Shown piece after piece: positions 17,609 through 26,372 of a stretch of 64,000 nt of DNA (positions are counted from its first letter, which is position 1; each line of letters starts with the position of its first letter). The translations under genes and the position numbers were made by a program. The notes below the pieces were generated by a model. It saw only the letters and a program-made list of their open reading frames with translations, did not search any database and was not told the origin of the DNA. This DNA is from Anaerospora hongkongensis. GTDB lineage: Bacteria; Bacillota; Negativicutes; Sporomusales; DSM-15969. Where the stretch lies: contig NZ_SLUI01000003.1 in the NCBI RefSeq assembly GCF_004339805.1, positions 186,001 to 250,000 of the forward strand, read 5' to 3'.

Positions 17609-18556
17609 ATGAAGAAGGGAATGAAAAATATGAAAGTGTTAGTAACAGGAGGAGCCGGTTTTATCGGCTCACATATTGTAGATACGCTTGTTGAGGCTAA
17701 TATGCAGGTTTATATTCTGGATAACCTGACTTCCGGATCGTTTGGCAACATCAGCCCTGAGGCTGTTTTTTTAAAAAAAGATATTCGCGATGCCGATTTA
17801 AAAGAGGTACTGCAAAGAGAGCGTTTTGACTATGTTATCCATCAGGCGGCGCAAACGACTGTAGCAAAATCACTGGAGGATCCCTATTACGATTGTGACG
17901 TGAATATCCGTGGGCTGGTTAATTTATTAGAGGCTTGCAGACTATCGGCGGTAAAGCGGATTGTTTTTGCGTCAAGTGCGGCTATTTATGGTGACACTGC
18001 CTCTTTGCCAATCAGCGAGGAGTATGAAAAGCACCCGGCTTCCTTTTATGGACTAAGTAAGCTGACGAGCGAACAGTATTTGGATTTATATTACAAAAAT
18101 TTTGGACTTGAATATGTCGCCTTGCGATACGCCAATGTCTACGGTGAACGTCAAGGTGATAATGGCGAAGGCGGCGTTATCAGCATCTTTTTGAAAAAAT
18201 TGCTGGCTGGCCATGCTTTGACCGTTTATGGTGATGGGACCCAGACTCGCGATTATATTTATGTCAAAGATGTGGCGGCGGCAAACCATCAGGCCTTGTT
18301 TACCGGCATGGCCAACCGCAGCTACAACGTGAGTACTCAGACAGAGACAAGTGTAAATGAATTGATTGCCCTTTTATCCTCAACTGCTAAACGGCCGTTA
18401 AGTGTTAAAAATGAGGCCAGCCGCAGCAACGATATATATCGCTCGGTGCTGGCAAACGAGGCGGCGGCCCATGGCCTGGGCTGGCAGCCGTCATATCCCT
18501 TGCAAAAAGGGCTGGAACTGATGCTGCATGCTTTGGAAATCAGGTTGTTTAGATAA
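17609..18556 (+). CDS. NAD-dependent sugar epimerase/dehydratase (GalE-like)
   Basis: Extended SDR protein of 315 residues: NAD site VTGGAGFIGSH, YxxxK pair in FYGLSKLTSEQ, and RYANVYGERQ, typical of UDP-hexose 4-epimerases. The start at 17609 follows the preceding stop directly; an in-frame ATG at 17621 or 17630 is also possible, giving the more usual MKVLVTGG beginning. It probably supplies the nucleotide sugar used by the neighbouring transferases. Whether it is a UDP-Glc, UDP-GlcNAc or uronic acid epimerase cannot be told here. Confidence 0.85.
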   Translation: MKKGMKNMKVLVTGGAGFIGSHIVDTLVEANMQVYILDNLTSGSFGNISPEAVFLKKDIRDADLKEVLQRERFDYVIHQAAQTTVAKSLEDPYYDCDVNIRGLVNLLEACRLSAVKRIVFASSAAIYGDTASLPISEEYEKHPASFYGLSKLTSEQYLDLYYKNFGLEYVALRYANVYGERQGDNGEGGVISIFLKKLLAGHALTVYGDGTQTRDYIYVKDVAAANHQALFTGMANRSYNVSTQTETSVNELIALLSSTAKRPLSVKNEASRSNDIYRSVLANEAAAHGLGWQPSYPLQKGLELMLHALEIRLFR

Positions 18557-18593
18557 AAGTGAGACAACGTGCTGGGAAGGGACAAAAAATACA

Positions 18594-20147
18594 ATGACGA
18601 TTAGAACTAGCTGGATTTATGCAGCCATTATTATTGCCGTAGCAGGCATACTCATGTTCTCCTATTTGGGCTCACAGCCTTTACTGGATCCGGATGAGCC
18701 GGTATATGCCGAAACAGCAAAAGAAATGCTGCAATATCATGATTTTATTTCTCCCCGTATTTTTGGCGACTTTTGGTATGACAAGCCGCCGATGTACTAT
18801 TGGCTGGTAGCGGCAGCTTTTCAGGTGTTTGGTGGCGGTGAGTTTGCTGCCCGCTTTCCTTCGGCATTATTTGCTGTAGGAGGTGCATTATTGGTCTTTT
18901 TTTCGGGACGAAAGCTTTTTAATGAGCGTGCCGGATTTCTTGCAGCTCTGATTTTAGCCACCAGCCTGGAATATTTTTATTTAGGCAATGCGGCTGTAAC
19001 GGATATGACGCTGACATTTTTTTTAACAGCCGCACTGCTGGCGTTTTTGCACAGGCAGTATAATTTGCTGTATGTCTTTGCTGCGCTTGGAGTAGTAACC
19101 AAGGGACCTGTTGCTATCTTTTTTTGTACAGTGATCCTTGGCGTATACCTGGCCATGACAGGCCAGCTGAAAACGGTCAAGCACATGCAGGCAGGAAGGG
19201 GAGTTCTGCTATTTGCAGCTATTGCTCTCCCCTGGTATGTGATCATGTATGTTTACCACGGGATGGATTTTATTAATACTTTCCTGGGCTTTCATAATGT
19301 TACCCGTTTTCTGCAGCCGGAGCACTCCTCGGGAAAGCTGTGGTATTACTATATTCCTGTAGTCGTTTTAGGCTTCTTCCCCTGGACTGCTTTTTTGGCA
19401 CAGGCATTTTCTGCGGCAATAAAGGAAACCGGCGAAAAACGAAATACCTGTCTTTTTCTGATAATCTGGGCTGTGGCAGTATTTAGCTTTTTCTCACTTT
19501 CTCAAACAAAGCTCGTTTCGTATATTCTGCCAATGTACCCACCGTTAGCGATGCTGGTTGGTTACTATTTTGACAAAGCCTGGACGGAGCGGCAATATCG
19601 GGCGCTGAAAACTTCAGCTGCTGTTTTTTCTGCCGCAGCAATCCTCATGAGTGCAGGCCTGCTTTACGCCGCAACGGCAGTGACTGCAGAGCTGATAGTT
19701 CCCGTTAAGGTTATCGCAGGCATGCTGGCAGTGTTGGCTGTGTCCGTTTTGTATCAAAGCTTTCACGGTAAATTCCGGGCTGTATTTAGTTTGTTTGTAG
19801 CAGGAATGGTCGTTTTTACAGCCTTGATAATGACCCAGGCGCTTCCTGCTGTTATACCGGCAGTTTCGGTGAAGCCCGTTGTGGATGAGTTTAAACAGCA
19901 ATATGACGGGCAGGCCCCAGTTTATGTTGCTAAATTTTACCGGCCGGGATTTCAGTATTACAGCGATGTGACAAGCTTTGAACTGAATCCGGAAGAACTG
20001 GAGGCAGCGGTGCTCAGTCAACCCGATAAAGCTTATTTTATTGTACAAAAAAGAAAATATGACAAGCTGTCTCCGGAAGTCCGCAGCACGCTGCGCGTTG
20101 TAAATGCCCAAGAGGATAAAATTTTATTTATTCGCGGTAGTGAGTAA
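18594..20147 (+). CDS. ArnT-like GT-C glycosyltransferase (GT39/GT83-type PMT family), copy 1
   Basis: 517-residue membrane protein with about 12 helices and a C-terminal periplasmic part. The first outer loop has DPDEPVYAETAKEM, the acidic DE pair expected to be catalytic in this family, followed by FWYDKPPMYYWL. ArnT and relatives transfer a sugar from undecaprenyl phosphate to lipid A or another outer-leaflet acceptor. The start is ATG 18594 with GGGAAGGGA upstream. It is followed after 17 nt by a paralogue. The acceptor could be lipid A or another cell-surface glycan. Confidence 0.88.
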   Translation: MTIRTSWIYAAIIIAVAGILMFSYLGSQPLLDPDEPVYAETAKEMLQYHDFISPRIFGDFWYDKPPMYYWLVAAAFQVFGGGEFAARFPSALFAVGGALLVFFSGRKLFNERAGFLAALILATSLEYFYLGNAAVTDMTLTFFLTAALLAFLHRQYNLLYVFAALGVVTKGPVAIFFCTVILGVYLAMTGQLKTVKHMQAGRGVLLFAAIALPWYVIMYVYHGMDFINTFLGFHNVTRFLQPEHSSGKLWYYYIPVVVLGFFPWTAFLAQAFSAAIKETGEKRNTCLFLIIWAVAVFSFFSLSQTKLVSYILPMYPPLAMLVGYYFDKAWTERQYRALKTSAAVFSAAAILMSAGLLYAATAVTAELIVPVKVIAGMLAVLAVSVLYQSFHGKFRAVFSLFVAGMVVFTALIMTQALPAVIPAVSVKPVVDEFKQQYDGQAPVYVAKFYRPGFQYYSDVTSFELNPEELEAAVLSQPDKAYFIVQKRKYDKLSPEVRSTLRVVNAQEDKILFIRGSE

Positions 20148-20164
20148 CTCATAGGAGGACGAGT

Positions 20165-21820
20165 ATGAAAGTAAAAACTGCTGCTGCGGCATGTCAGCCG
20201 TTTTCTTCTAAGTGGGAATACTTGGGGCTGTTTATATTTTCCTTTATCATTTATGTGATTTATAACCAGCATGTACCAATTACCGACCCGGTAGAAGCGA
20301 ACTATGCACTGACGGCAAAGGAGATGGTGCTTTCAGCTGACTGGATTTCTCCTAGAATTTATGGGAATGTCTGGTTTGATAAGCCGGTATTTTTCTATTG
20401 GCTTACGGCAGCCGCTTTTCAAGTGTTTGGCTTCTCTGAATGGGCTGCACGGTTAGCACCGGCTGTTTTTGCGGCACTGGGACTAGTGCTGATGTATTGG
20501 TTTGTCAATAAGCTTACCTATAAGCCAATTGCTGCTTTAGCGGTGGTGATTTTAGGGACATCTTTTGAATATACGGTGCTGGCAAAGCTGGTTATTACAG
20601 ATATGGTCTTTTTCTTCTTTAATTGCACGGCGCTGAGCTTCTTTTATTTAGGATATGTAAAAATGGACAATACCAAGCGCTGGTATCTCGGAATGTATAG
20701 CAGTATGGCCTTGGCTGTATTGACGAAAGGACCGGTCGGAGTATTGCTGCCAGGCTTGGTTATTCTGCTTTTTCTTGTTTTGCGGCGCAGTTGGACAGAA
20801 CTGAGAAAACTTGTAACGCCTGCCGGAATTATGCTTTTTGCGGTTATTGCGGTACCCTGGTATGCAGCAATGTACTCATTGCACGGAAACGAATTTTTGA
20901 ATAGCTTTTTTGGCGTCCATAATTACCTGCGGGCTACGGTTTCGGAGCATCCGGTGGATAATGTAAGTTATTATTATCTGGTTGTATTTCTGCTGAGTAT
21001 GCTGCCGTGGTCTGCATTGGCTGTAAAAGCACTGGTACAGAGCTGCAGGGCCTTACGCTCCTCGTCTTCTCCGCTGCTGCTGTTTCTCATCTTATGGATA
21101 GCAACTTACTTTGGTTTTTATTCACTTATGGCTACCAAATACGTGACATATACGTTTCCTGTGCTTTTTCCAATAGCCATACTAACTGCGATACACCTGG
21201 ATAAAATGTTTGAACTGAATAGCCCGGCTGCAGTGATTTGCTGGGTGGGGGGACCATTCATTTTACAGCTTTGTGCTTATATTGCTGTTGCGTATCGGCA
21301 TGTAGGGTGGGTAAGCTTGGGGGTCGTTGCAGCCAGCTTATTGCCGTTCCTGCTGGCGTATTTCTGGCGGCTTCAAAAACGAAGTGCGCAATATATGCTT
21401 ACTTTGCTTTGTTTGTGTCAGCTGGTATGCTATAGCCTGCTTTCCTTCTTCGTATTCCCTGTAATAGCTGAGACCAGATCCGGCAGAGACTTGGCTGATC
21501 ATATTGCCGCATTAGGAATGGACAAAATCGGCTTATACCGTTTTTATAGTACTTCTTCGGTATTTTACAACGGGAATATTGCTGTTAAACTCGAGGCGGC
21601 AGATATGCCGGTTATGCACCAGACAGGCAGCTTGGACTGGTCAAGCAAGTATACTATGCCCGTTCAAGGCACAGCTAACTTCATGAAGGATTCCTCCAGA
21701 AGCCTGGTTGTTGTACCTGATCAGCAGGAAAAAGCATTTCTGACAGAAACGGCCGATTTTCGTCCTCAGCCCATAATGAGCAATAAAGGGTTAATTTATT
21801 ACCTTGTTGATAACAAATGA
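20165..21820 (+). CDS. ArnT-like GT-C glycosyltransferase, copy 2 with altered acidic motif
   Basis: 551 residues, same architecture as the preceding gene (WISPRIYGNVWFDKPVFFYW versus WYDKPPMYYW). The first-loop motif reads DPVEANYALTAKEM instead of DPDEPVYAETAKEM, so the first acid of the DE pair is replaced by Val while Glu stays. It may use a different sugar or acceptor, or be weakly active. AGGAGG lies 6 nt ahead of the ATG. The response regulator gene follows after 37 nt. Confidence 0.87.
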   Translation: MKVKTAAAACQPFSSKWEYLGLFIFSFIIYVIYNQHVPITDPVEANYALTAKEMVLSADWISPRIYGNVWFDKPVFFYWLTAAAFQVFGFSEWAARLAPAVFAALGLVLMYWFVNKLTYKPIAALAVVILGTSFEYTVLAKLVITDMVFFFFNCTALSFFYLGYVKMDNTKRWYLGMYSSMALAVLTKGPVGVLLPGLVILLFLVLRRSWTELRKLVTPAGIMLFAVIAVPWYAAMYSLHGNEFLNSFFGVHNYLRATVSEHPVDNVSYYYLVVFLLSMLPWSALAVKALVQSCRALRSSSSPLLLFLILWIATYFGFYSLMATKYVTYTFPVLFPIAILTAIHLDKMFELNSPAAVICWVGGPFILQLCAYIAVAYRHVGWVSLGVVAASLLPFLLAYFWRLQKRSAQYMLTLLCLCQLVCYSLLSFFVFPVIAETRSGRDLADHIAALGMDKIGLYRFYSTSSVFYNGNIAVKLEAADMPVMHQTGSLDWSSKYTMPVQGTANFMKDSSRSLVVVPDQQEKAFLTETADFRPQPIMSNKGLIYYLVDNK

Positions 21821-21857
21821 ATTTGCCGTTGAGGACTACTTGAAGGAGGTTTCCTGT

Positions 21858-22541
21858 ATGCGGATATTACTTGCTGAAGAGGATTCCAGGCAGGGGAATT
21901 TAATCAAAGACAATTTAGAGAAGGCTGCCATTCCGGTGGACTGGGTGGTAAGTGAAGATCTGGCGTTAGAGTATGCCTGTCATGTTTCATATGATGTCAT
22001 TATCCTGAACGAGCTGCTGTCTGCTAAACCCGGCAACAGTATTAGCGAGCGCTTGCGCAAACGCGGCTATCAGGGAGCTGTCTTAATACTGACGCCAGAT
22101 GATGCCGATGAAAATAAAATGTTTGGCTCCAATACCGGAGCTGATGATTATGTGGCTAAATCCCGGGTTGCCGAATTGCCGGATAAACTTCGGGCCTTGT
22201 CAAAGCGTAGAAAAGCACGGTTTGCTGCTGAAATTTTGCAAATCGGTAATGTAATCTTTAACTGCTTCACGCATTGTATACGGCAGGGTGAAAGGGAGAT
22301 TCAGCTTACTGCCAGAGAGTTTCAACTGCTTGAGCAGCTTATGCGCAGCCCGGGACGCGTAGTGGCAAGAGACGATATTTTAGCGCAAGTATGGGGAAAC
22401 GCTATCTCTTCGAATAATCTTGACGCCTATGTACGGTTGCTGCGTAAGAAACTGAGAGGGCTCAATAATGCGGTGTCCATACTAACCGTTCGCGGCATAG
22501 GCTATAGGCTGGAGGTACAGGATGTTTGCCAAAATCCGTAA
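21858..22541 (+). CDS. OmpR-family response regulator with Asn in place of the phospho-acceptor Asp
   Basis: 227 residues: receiver domain (1-115) and winged-helix DNA-binding domain (about 130-225, with LTAREFQLLEQLMRSPGRVV and VRGIGYRLE). Acidic residues after strand 1 (EED) and the strand-5 Lys (GADDYVAKS) are kept. However, strand 3 reads YDVIILNELL, placing Asn51 where family members have the phosphorylated Asp, and the usual KP is KS. The protein may work without phosphorylation or by another signal. AAGGAGG precedes ATG 21858. It overlaps the kinase gene by 20 nt and probably controls the upstream envelope cluster. Confidence 0.88.
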   Translation: MRILLAEEDSRQGNLIKDNLEKAAIPVDWVVSEDLALEYACHVSYDVIILNELLSAKPGNSISERLRKRGYQGAVLILTPDDADENKMFGSNTGADDYVAKSRVAELPDKLRALSKRRKARFAAEILQIGNVIFNCFTHCIRQGEREIQLTAREFQLLEQLMRSPGRVVARDDILAQVWGNAISSNNLDAYVRLLRKKLRGLNNAVSILTVRGIGYRLEVQDVCQNP

Positions 22542-23817
22542 GGGTTTAACTCTTCGTTATACATTGGTCATGATGCTGCTGATGATGGCTTTCATTATTG
22601 TAAGCTCTGCGGGGCTGCTTTGGATACTTTACCGGGAAGAGCAGCAGGACCTGCAATCCTTTACTGAAGCGGAGGCCAGGCAGCAAGCAGCAATATATAA
22701 AGAAAGAGCCGGTTTTTTTCAGTTTACACCTAAGGAAGGGGAGCATGCCGAGATCGGGACAAAAATATTTTATTATGTTTTTGACACAAATGGTCGGCAG
22801 GCTGCAGCTGAGGAGCCAGTAAATGAAATTCGTGCAGGTGTTTTAAACATCATTCACAAGTGGGATGCACCAGAGGGGGAGGCTGAGCTGAAAAAGTTTC
22901 GCCTGCTCAACGGTGACAGGGCAGTGGTTATGTTGTGCAGCAGGCAAATCTATGATGAAACGAAAATGATTGGGACTGTTTTTGTCGGTGAAGATATTAG
23001 TTCGTACTATCACATGTTGAAAATGCTGCTGATTATGATGGTACTCATATCGATTGTTTTCCTGGTTATTGCGGCTTTTGCCGGTCATTTACTGGCAGGT
23101 AAGGCAATGATTCCGATCAAACAGGCTTTTCTTAGACAGCGTGAGTTTGTTGCTGATGCCTCACATGAATTACGCACTCCGCTGAGTATCCTTCTGACCT
23201 CGGTAGATGCGGTGCAAACTGATGATGAGCTCAAGCTAACTTCGTTCTCAAGCCAGGTACTTGCGGATATGAAAACAGAAATTCATAGAATGACCAAACT
23301 GGTCACCGATTTATTAACGCTTGCAAGGGCGGATGCCGGAACAGCTAATTTAATAAAAGAAGAATTTAATTTAGTGGCCCTTGCAGAGCAGCTTGTCCGG
23401 TCAGTGCGTCCACTAGCAGAGCAAAAAGGAGTCCATCTGACACTAGAAAGTGACGCAGAGATTTTTGTTGTTGCCGATCAGGCAAGAATAAGCCAATTGC
23501 TCTTAATTTTGGTTGACAATGCAATTAAATATACTCCTACCGGCGGCAGAATCCGTATTTCGCTTGCGGTAATCGCTGCACAGAAACCATATGCTGCCAT
23601 TGCCGTGCACGATACGGGCATGGGGATTGCTGAAGCCCAGTGTAAGAGTATCTTTGAGCGTTTTTACAGGGCAGATAAGGCAAGATCGCGCAGTGAAGGC
23701 GATGTCGGCCTTGGGTTGGCTATTGCACAATGGATTATATCTGCTCATGAGGGAAAAATCAAAGTAGAAAGTGTTCCAGGGGAGGGCAGTACATTTACTG
23801 TCACCTTACCTCTTTAG
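22522..23817 (+). CDS. Membrane sensor histidine kinase
   Basis: 431 residues. Membrane helices at about 13-37 and 166-192 flank an extracytoplasmic sensor region of about 125 residues. HisKA has ADASHELRTPLS with His215; the ATPase domain shows NAIKYTP (N box), GMGIAE (G1), FERFYRADKARS (F box) and GLGLAIAQ (G2). The start at 22522 has GGAGGT upstream and overlaps the regulator gene. The kinase appears intact although its partner lacks the phosphorylatable Asp, so it may phosphorylate another regulator or act as a docking sensor. Confidence 0.93.
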   Translation: MFAKIRKGLTLRYTLVMMLLMMAFIIVSSAGLLWILYREEQQDLQSFTEAEARQQAAIYKERAGFFQFTPKEGEHAEIGTKIFYYVFDTNGRQAAAEEPVNEIRAGVLNIIHKWDAPEGEAELKKFRLLNGDRAVVMLCSRQIYDETKMIGTVFVGEDISSYYHMLKMLLIMMVLISIVFLVIAAFAGHLLAGKAMIPIKQAFLRQREFVADASHELRTPLSILLTSVDAVQTDDELKLTSFSSQVLADMKTEIHRMTKLVTDLLTLARADAGTANLIKEEFNLVALAEQLVRSVRPLAEQKGVHLTLESDAEIFVVADQARISQLLLILVDNAIKYTPTGGRIRISLAVIAAQKPYAAIAVHDTGMGIAEAQCKSIFERFYRADKARSRSEGDVGLGLAIAQWIISAHEGKIKVESVPGEGSTFTVTLPL

Positions 23818-23852
23818 CAAAATCATAGCGGTGTAAGGAAGGAGGTGTACCT

Positions 23853-24458
23853 GTGGAGCAGTTTTTCCAGGTAATTGTGGATTTTATTGCCTGGGGCGGC
23901 TACTGGGCCATTGCAGTTGGAATGGCTATGGAGAATGCTTGTATGCCTGTCCCCAGTGAATTGATTTTTGGCTTTACCGGTTATCTTGTTTATTTAGGGC
24001 GCTTGGATTTTACTACTGCAGTACTTGCCGGAGTAGCCGGCGGACTTTTGGGATCAATGCTTGCTTATCTGGTTGGCTATTACGGGGGACCGTCATTCGT
24101 TACCCAATATGGGAAATACGTACTGTTATCTGCAAACCATGTAAAAGCGGCACAAAGGTGGTTTGACCGTTATGGCCTAAAAGCGGCTTTTTTCAGCCGG
24201 TTGCTGCCGGTAATCCGCACCTTTATATCGTTGCCGGCTGGATTTGCCAGAGTAGATTTTATTAAATTTTCGCTGCTGACAGTTTTAGGATCTGTTCCTT
24301 GGACAATAGGCCTTATTTATGCCGGAAAGTTATTGGGAGAAAACTGGCAGCAGATTAGTGCAGCCGGTCATAATGCCGGTCTGATAGTAGTGGGAGGCTT
24401 GCTGGCAATTATCGTATATTGTTTATGGAAAAACCGTACTCAGCTCAGTGCTGAATAG
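23853..24458 (+). CDS. DedA-family membrane protein
   Basis: 201 residues with about five hydrophobic segments. The family signature is clear: ENACMPVPSELIFGFTGYLV near the N-terminus and FFSRLLPVIRTFISLPAGFARV with the conserved Arg residues and Gly. DedA proteins act in envelope lipid homeostasis; some translocate undecaprenyl phosphate, and loss often causes polymyxin sensitivity. GTG start behind AAGGAGGTG. Being last in the ArnC/ArnT-like cluster, it could return the lipid carrier to the inner leaflet (inference). Confidence 0.9.
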   Translation: MEQFFQVIVDFIAWGGYWAIAVGMAMENACMPVPSELIFGFTGYLVYLGRLDFTTAVLAGVAGGLLGSMLAYLVGYYGGPSFVTQYGKYVLLSANHVKAAQRWFDRYGLKAAFFSRLLPVIRTFISLPAGFARVDFIKFSLLTVLGSVPWTIGLIYAGKLLGENWQQISAAGHNAGLIVVGGLLAIIVYCLWKNRTQLSAE

Positions 24459-24478
24459 CGATTATGGATAATCGGACT

Positions 24479-24510
24479 AAGCCTTCCGGGATTAACCTGA
24501 AAGGCTTTTT
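24479..24510 (+). terminator. Intrinsic terminator after dedA-like gene
   Basis: AAGCCTT (24479-24485) pairs with AAGGCTT (24501-24507) across an imperfect inner stem; TTT follows. Confidence 0.7.
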
Positions 24511-24539
24511 GTCACGGCTTGGAGAAGGAGTAATACCAG

Positions 24540-26174
24540 ATGGATTGCTCATTTTGGAAAGGCGGGATGAAGGTGCGGGAATATATGATCCAAATTGATT
24601 TTGTTAATTGTCCTGGCTTGGGCTATGAGATATTTAGGATTACTGAAAAAAATAATATTGATAAAATTGCGATGGAGGTTATTCCTAACCATGGCATGGC
24701 TATTCAGTTCCAATGTGCGGCGCAAGAGCAGGTGGATAGGTTAGTAGCTGAGCTTGCGGCTCTTCCCAACATTACGTCCGTTTCGTTTCGCTCCCAAATG
24801 CCTTATCAGGAAAAAGAAATTGAACTCAGAACAATTCTGAATTCGGTTAATGAAGGTGTTCTGGCTATTAACAAAGAGGGGATTATCTCGCATATTAACC
24901 AAGTTACCTGCAGTGTACTGCAGTGCACACTGGAAGAGGCGATGGGATTACCCGTGGAAGAACTGGTAGGCGAAGCTCCGCCTATTTTAGAAACGCTGCG
25001 ATTGGGGCGGGCTTCACCGTTAAAGCGCTGGAAAGTAACCAGGAACGGCAAGGATCTGCAATTTTTATCAAGTAACATTCCCATTCGCAATGATCAGGGA
25101 GAAATTATTGGCGCTGTGGCAACCATTCAGGATTTCCAGCAAATCGAAAACATTATTTTACGAGCCGATAAAGCGAAGCGCTGTACCTTTGATGATATTA
25201 TCCACCAGAGTCCGCAAATGATTCGCCTCATTGCTTCTGCCCGTGCGGTGGCAAGAAATTCTTCTACTATCCTGCTGCGCGGAGAGAGTGGTACCGGCAA
25301 GGAGTTGTTTGCCAACGCTATTCATGCCGCCGGATTGAGAAGCAAAAAGCCCTTTATTCCCATTAATTGTGCTGCTTTAACAGAAAGTCTCCTGGAAAGT
25401 GAATTGTTTGGTTATGAAGACGGCGCTTATACCGGTGCCGCGAAAGGCGGACGGCAAGGGCTTTTCGAGCAGGCCAACGGCGGAACACTGTTTCTGGATG
25501 AAATTGGTGATATATCTTTGCGGCTGCAGGTGCGTCTGCTGCGCGTTCTGCAGGAAGGAACCATTCGCCGGGTAGGCGGAAATCAGGATGTTAATGTCGA
25601 TGTGCGGATTATCGCCGCTACACACCGTAATCTGGAAGCCATGATTCGGACTGGTGAGTTTCGGGATGATCTATATTACCGGCTTAATGTTATCCCGCTG
25701 ACCCTATTGCCCTTACGGGAAAGAAAAGAGGATATCCCTTTACTGGCGCAGCATTTAATACGCAAGATCTGCAGTAAAATTAATAAGCCGGAAGTCCATC
25801 TGACCAGAGAAAGCGTTGCATTGCTGGTGGCACAGCAATGGCCGGGCAATGTACGGCAGCTGGAAAATACACTGGAACGATTGCTTAATTTACTGGACAC
25901 TACAGAGATTCGTCCTGAGCATTTTTGTGACTGGACGGATATTGATCATACTGCCGTAAAAGGTAGTGAAAAGATTGAGAAAAAGCAGCAAAGCTTGCAG
26001 GTAGAAATTCCGGTTAACAACGAGTGGCCGCATCTAAAGGAGATCGTCGCTGCTGTTGAAAAAGAAGTAATTGCCAAAGTCTTGCAAAAGCACCCTTCCT
26101 CGCGGTTAGCCGGACAAGTTTTAGGCGTATCCAACACAACAATCCTGAATAAAATCCGTGAATATAAAATTTAG
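24540..26174 (+). CDS. TyrR-like sigma-54 activator, ACT - PAS - AAA+ - HTH
   Basis: 544 residues. An ACT-like region (about 16-90, IDFVNCPGLGYEIFRITEKN) suggests binding of an amino acid, and a PAS domain (about 95-205) follows. The AAA+ core has Walker A GESGTGKE (about 247-254) and GAYTGA (about 295-300), the accepted Tyr variant of the sigma-54 loop, unlike E. coli TyrR, which lacks it. The C-terminal HTH (RLAGQVLGVSNTTILNKIREY) is TyrR-type. The start at 24540 has AAGGAG 9 nt upstream; ATG 24567 or 24585 are alternatives, the latter matching where relatives begin. It probably activates the tryptophanase gene downstream in response to an aromatic amino acid. Confidence 0.92.
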   Translation: MDCSFWKGGMKVREYMIQIDFVNCPGLGYEIFRITEKNNIDKIAMEVIPNHGMAIQFQCAAQEQVDRLVAELAALPNITSVSFRSQMPYQEKEIELRTILNSVNEGVLAINKEGIISHINQVTCSVLQCTLEEAMGLPVEELVGEAPPILETLRLGRASPLKRWKVTRNGKDLQFLSSNIPIRNDQGEIIGAVATIQDFQQIENIILRADKAKRCTFDDIIHQSPQMIRLIASARAVARNSSTILLRGESGTGKELFANAIHAAGLRSKKPFIPINCAALTESLLESELFGYEDGAYTGAAKGGRQGLFEQANGGTLFLDEIGDISLRLQVRLLRVLQEGTIRRVGGNQDVNVDVRIIAATHRNLEAMIRTGEFRDDLYYRLNVIPLTLLPLRERKEDIPLLAQHLIRKICSKINKPEVHLTRESVALLVAQQWPGNVRQLENTLERLLNLLDTTEIRPEHFCDWTDIDHTAVKGSEKIEKKQQSLQVEIPVNNEWPHLKEIVAAVEKEVIAKVLQKHPSSRLAGQVLGVSNTTILNKIREYKI

Positions 26175-26270
26175 AGATTGGGCAATAGGCATGAGCGCTG
26201 CCGCTCATTGGATGCTATATAATGAGAAGTTTTCTTATCAACTTGAAAAGAATTTTTATCAAATAAATTT

Positions 26271-26309
26271 ATCAGCTTAACCGGGACTCGCCGGGAAGGC
26301 TGATTTTTT
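26271..26309 (+). terminator. Terminator of the TyrR-like gene
   Basis: ATCAGC (26271-26276) pairs with GCTGAT (26299-26304), with an inner CCGG/CCGG stem, followed by a T run at 26304-26309. It ends 5 bp before the -24 element of the next promoter. Upstream, TTATCA occurs three times (26235, 26256, 26269) on the same strand and may be part of an activator-binding region. Confidence 0.7.
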
Positions 26310-26313
26310 GTTT

Positions 26314-26328
26314 TGGCATGATAGTTGC
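26314..26328 (+). promoter_or_regulatory. tnaA: Sigma-54 (-24/-12) promoter of the tryptophanase gene
   Basis: TGGCATGATAGTTGC matches TGGCAC-N5-TTGC with the same single deviation as the promoter at 2708. The expected transcription start is about 26340, 33 nt before the start codon, too short for a TnaC-type leader peptide. Control is therefore likely through the TyrR-like activator next door. Confidence 0.87.
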
Positions 26329-26372
26329 GAGAGAAGAAGGTATTCGTTATTTATAGCTTAGGAGGAATTCTC

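Noticed and set aside
26235-26274. CRISPR-like or iteron-like TTATCA repeats
   Set aside because: Only three 6-mers in an AT-rich stretch with unequal spacing (21 and 13 bp); at most a regulator-binding region.
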